From NCBI GenBank assembly GCA_964412395.1, contig CAYPOY010000066.1, positions 1 through 20,336 on the forward strand: a stretch of 20,336 bases of DNA. The letters run 5' to 3'. The notes beneath the pieces are model-generated. The model was not told the DNA's origin. It made no database searches and saw nothing but the letters and a program-made list of their open reading frames with translations. How positions within the stretch are numbered: position 1 is the first letter of the stretch; each line of letters starts with the position of its first letter. Position numbers and translations under genes: made by a program. Below, piece by piece: positions 20,023 through 20,336 of the stretch. The DNA is from CAYPOY01 sp964412395. GTDB taxonomy: Bacteria; Chloroflexota; Anaerolineae; B4-G1.

Positions 20023-20336
20023 TTACGATTCACGAATCACAGTCAGCCGGTTGATCTGCTCCACGTGCTCCGGGTCGTAGCAGTCGCCGAAGCGGGTCCT
20101 GGGGAGTTCCGCCTTGCGGGCCATCAGTTCCTCGTACTCGTCGTCGTCCACGAAGGCCACGCAGCGGCCGATGCAGGACTCCCCATCCACGAAGCGCCAG
20201 GGGAAGAAGCCGATGGTCGTCCGCCGGTTGGCCAGCAGGTCAATCTCCCCGCCGAGGCACTCGGCGTGGATGATGCCGTGGGGGAACATCTCGATGTGCA
20301 TCAACTGGTACTTGTCGGGGGTGAACCGCTCCGCCA
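20023..20336 (-). CDS. cyclase-family (kynurenine formamidase-like) protein, C-terminal part
   Basis: The frame is open from the right edge of the window (reading AERFTPDKYQL) to a stop at 20023-20025, so about 104 C-terminal residues are present and the start lies outside. The features HGIIHAECLGGEIDLL, TIGFFPWRFVDGE and GRCVAFV resemble the end of metal-dependent cyclase-family hydrolases, whose His-rich active site would be in the missing part. The identification is tentative. It would be the first visible member of the leftward catabolic-looking series, followed after ~80 nt of repeats by the nitrilase gene. Confidence 0.5.
   Translation of the reverse strand, partial: AERFTPDKYQLMHIEMFPHGIIHAECLGGEIDLLANRRTTIGFFPWRFVDGESCIGRCVAFVDDDEYEELMARKAELPRTRFGDCYDPEHVEQINRLTVIRES

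Overview
The window is GC-rich (about 60% or more by eye) and reads like a chromosome segment of an environmental bacterium, most plausibly Chloroflexota/Anaerolineae. That placement is inference. It rests on a TadG-like pilin-associated protein, Lon, FolC, a DUF2877 protein and a xanthine-dehydrogenase-type hydroxylase, together with many short palindromes and 7-8 bp tandem repeats between and inside genes. There is no rRNA, tRNA or CRISPR.

Layout. 1-326: a hairpin-bearing spacer, with a possible gene tail at the left edge. 327-4743 (minus): an ABC exporter, a 32-aa ORF, a BNR-repeat surface protein and a TadG-like protein, closely packed and reading leftward from a good promoter at about 4790. 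4874-6734 (plus): a decayed patch. It holds a SIS-domain sugar isomerase with a 4-bp duplication frameshift near its start, whose 3' end runs into a beheaded vapB antitoxin. That vapB is split by a 151-bp MITE with perfect 17-bp terminal inverted repeats and a 5-bp target duplication. An intact vapC toxin and a fragment of a retropepsin-like protease follow. 6758-7684 (plus): a DUF2877/AllH-like gene, convergent with lon. 7798-11629 (minus): folC then lon. 11878-13146 (plus): a lipoprotein with Ig-like domains. 13156-20336 (minus): a catabolic-looking series of cyclase-family protein (partial), nitrilase-family hydrolase, CaiB/BaiF CoA-transferase, YqiA-like esterase, and the FAD, 2Fe-2S and Mo subunits of a xanthine-dehydrogenase-family enzyme.

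The right-hand cluster could hydroxylate an N-heterocycle or similar compound, hydrolyse an amide or nitrile, and handle a CoA-activated acid. The substrate cannot be read from the sequence.

The most striking signal is how small repeats shape genes here. (i) A MITE separates a toxin from its antitoxin, and removing it restores a textbook overlapping vapB-vapC pair. (ii) Palindromes sit in frame inside four protein genes. (iii) A stop-free octamer array fuses a hydrolase ORF to a CoA-transferase ORF. (iv) A heptamer array supplies a promoter -35 box at one place, and a stop codon plus spacer at another. (v) An eight-A tract throws the esterase N-terminus out of frame. Two chimeric junctions (about 1443 and 5830) and the frameshifts could also be assembly or sequencing errors; mapping reads back would settle that.
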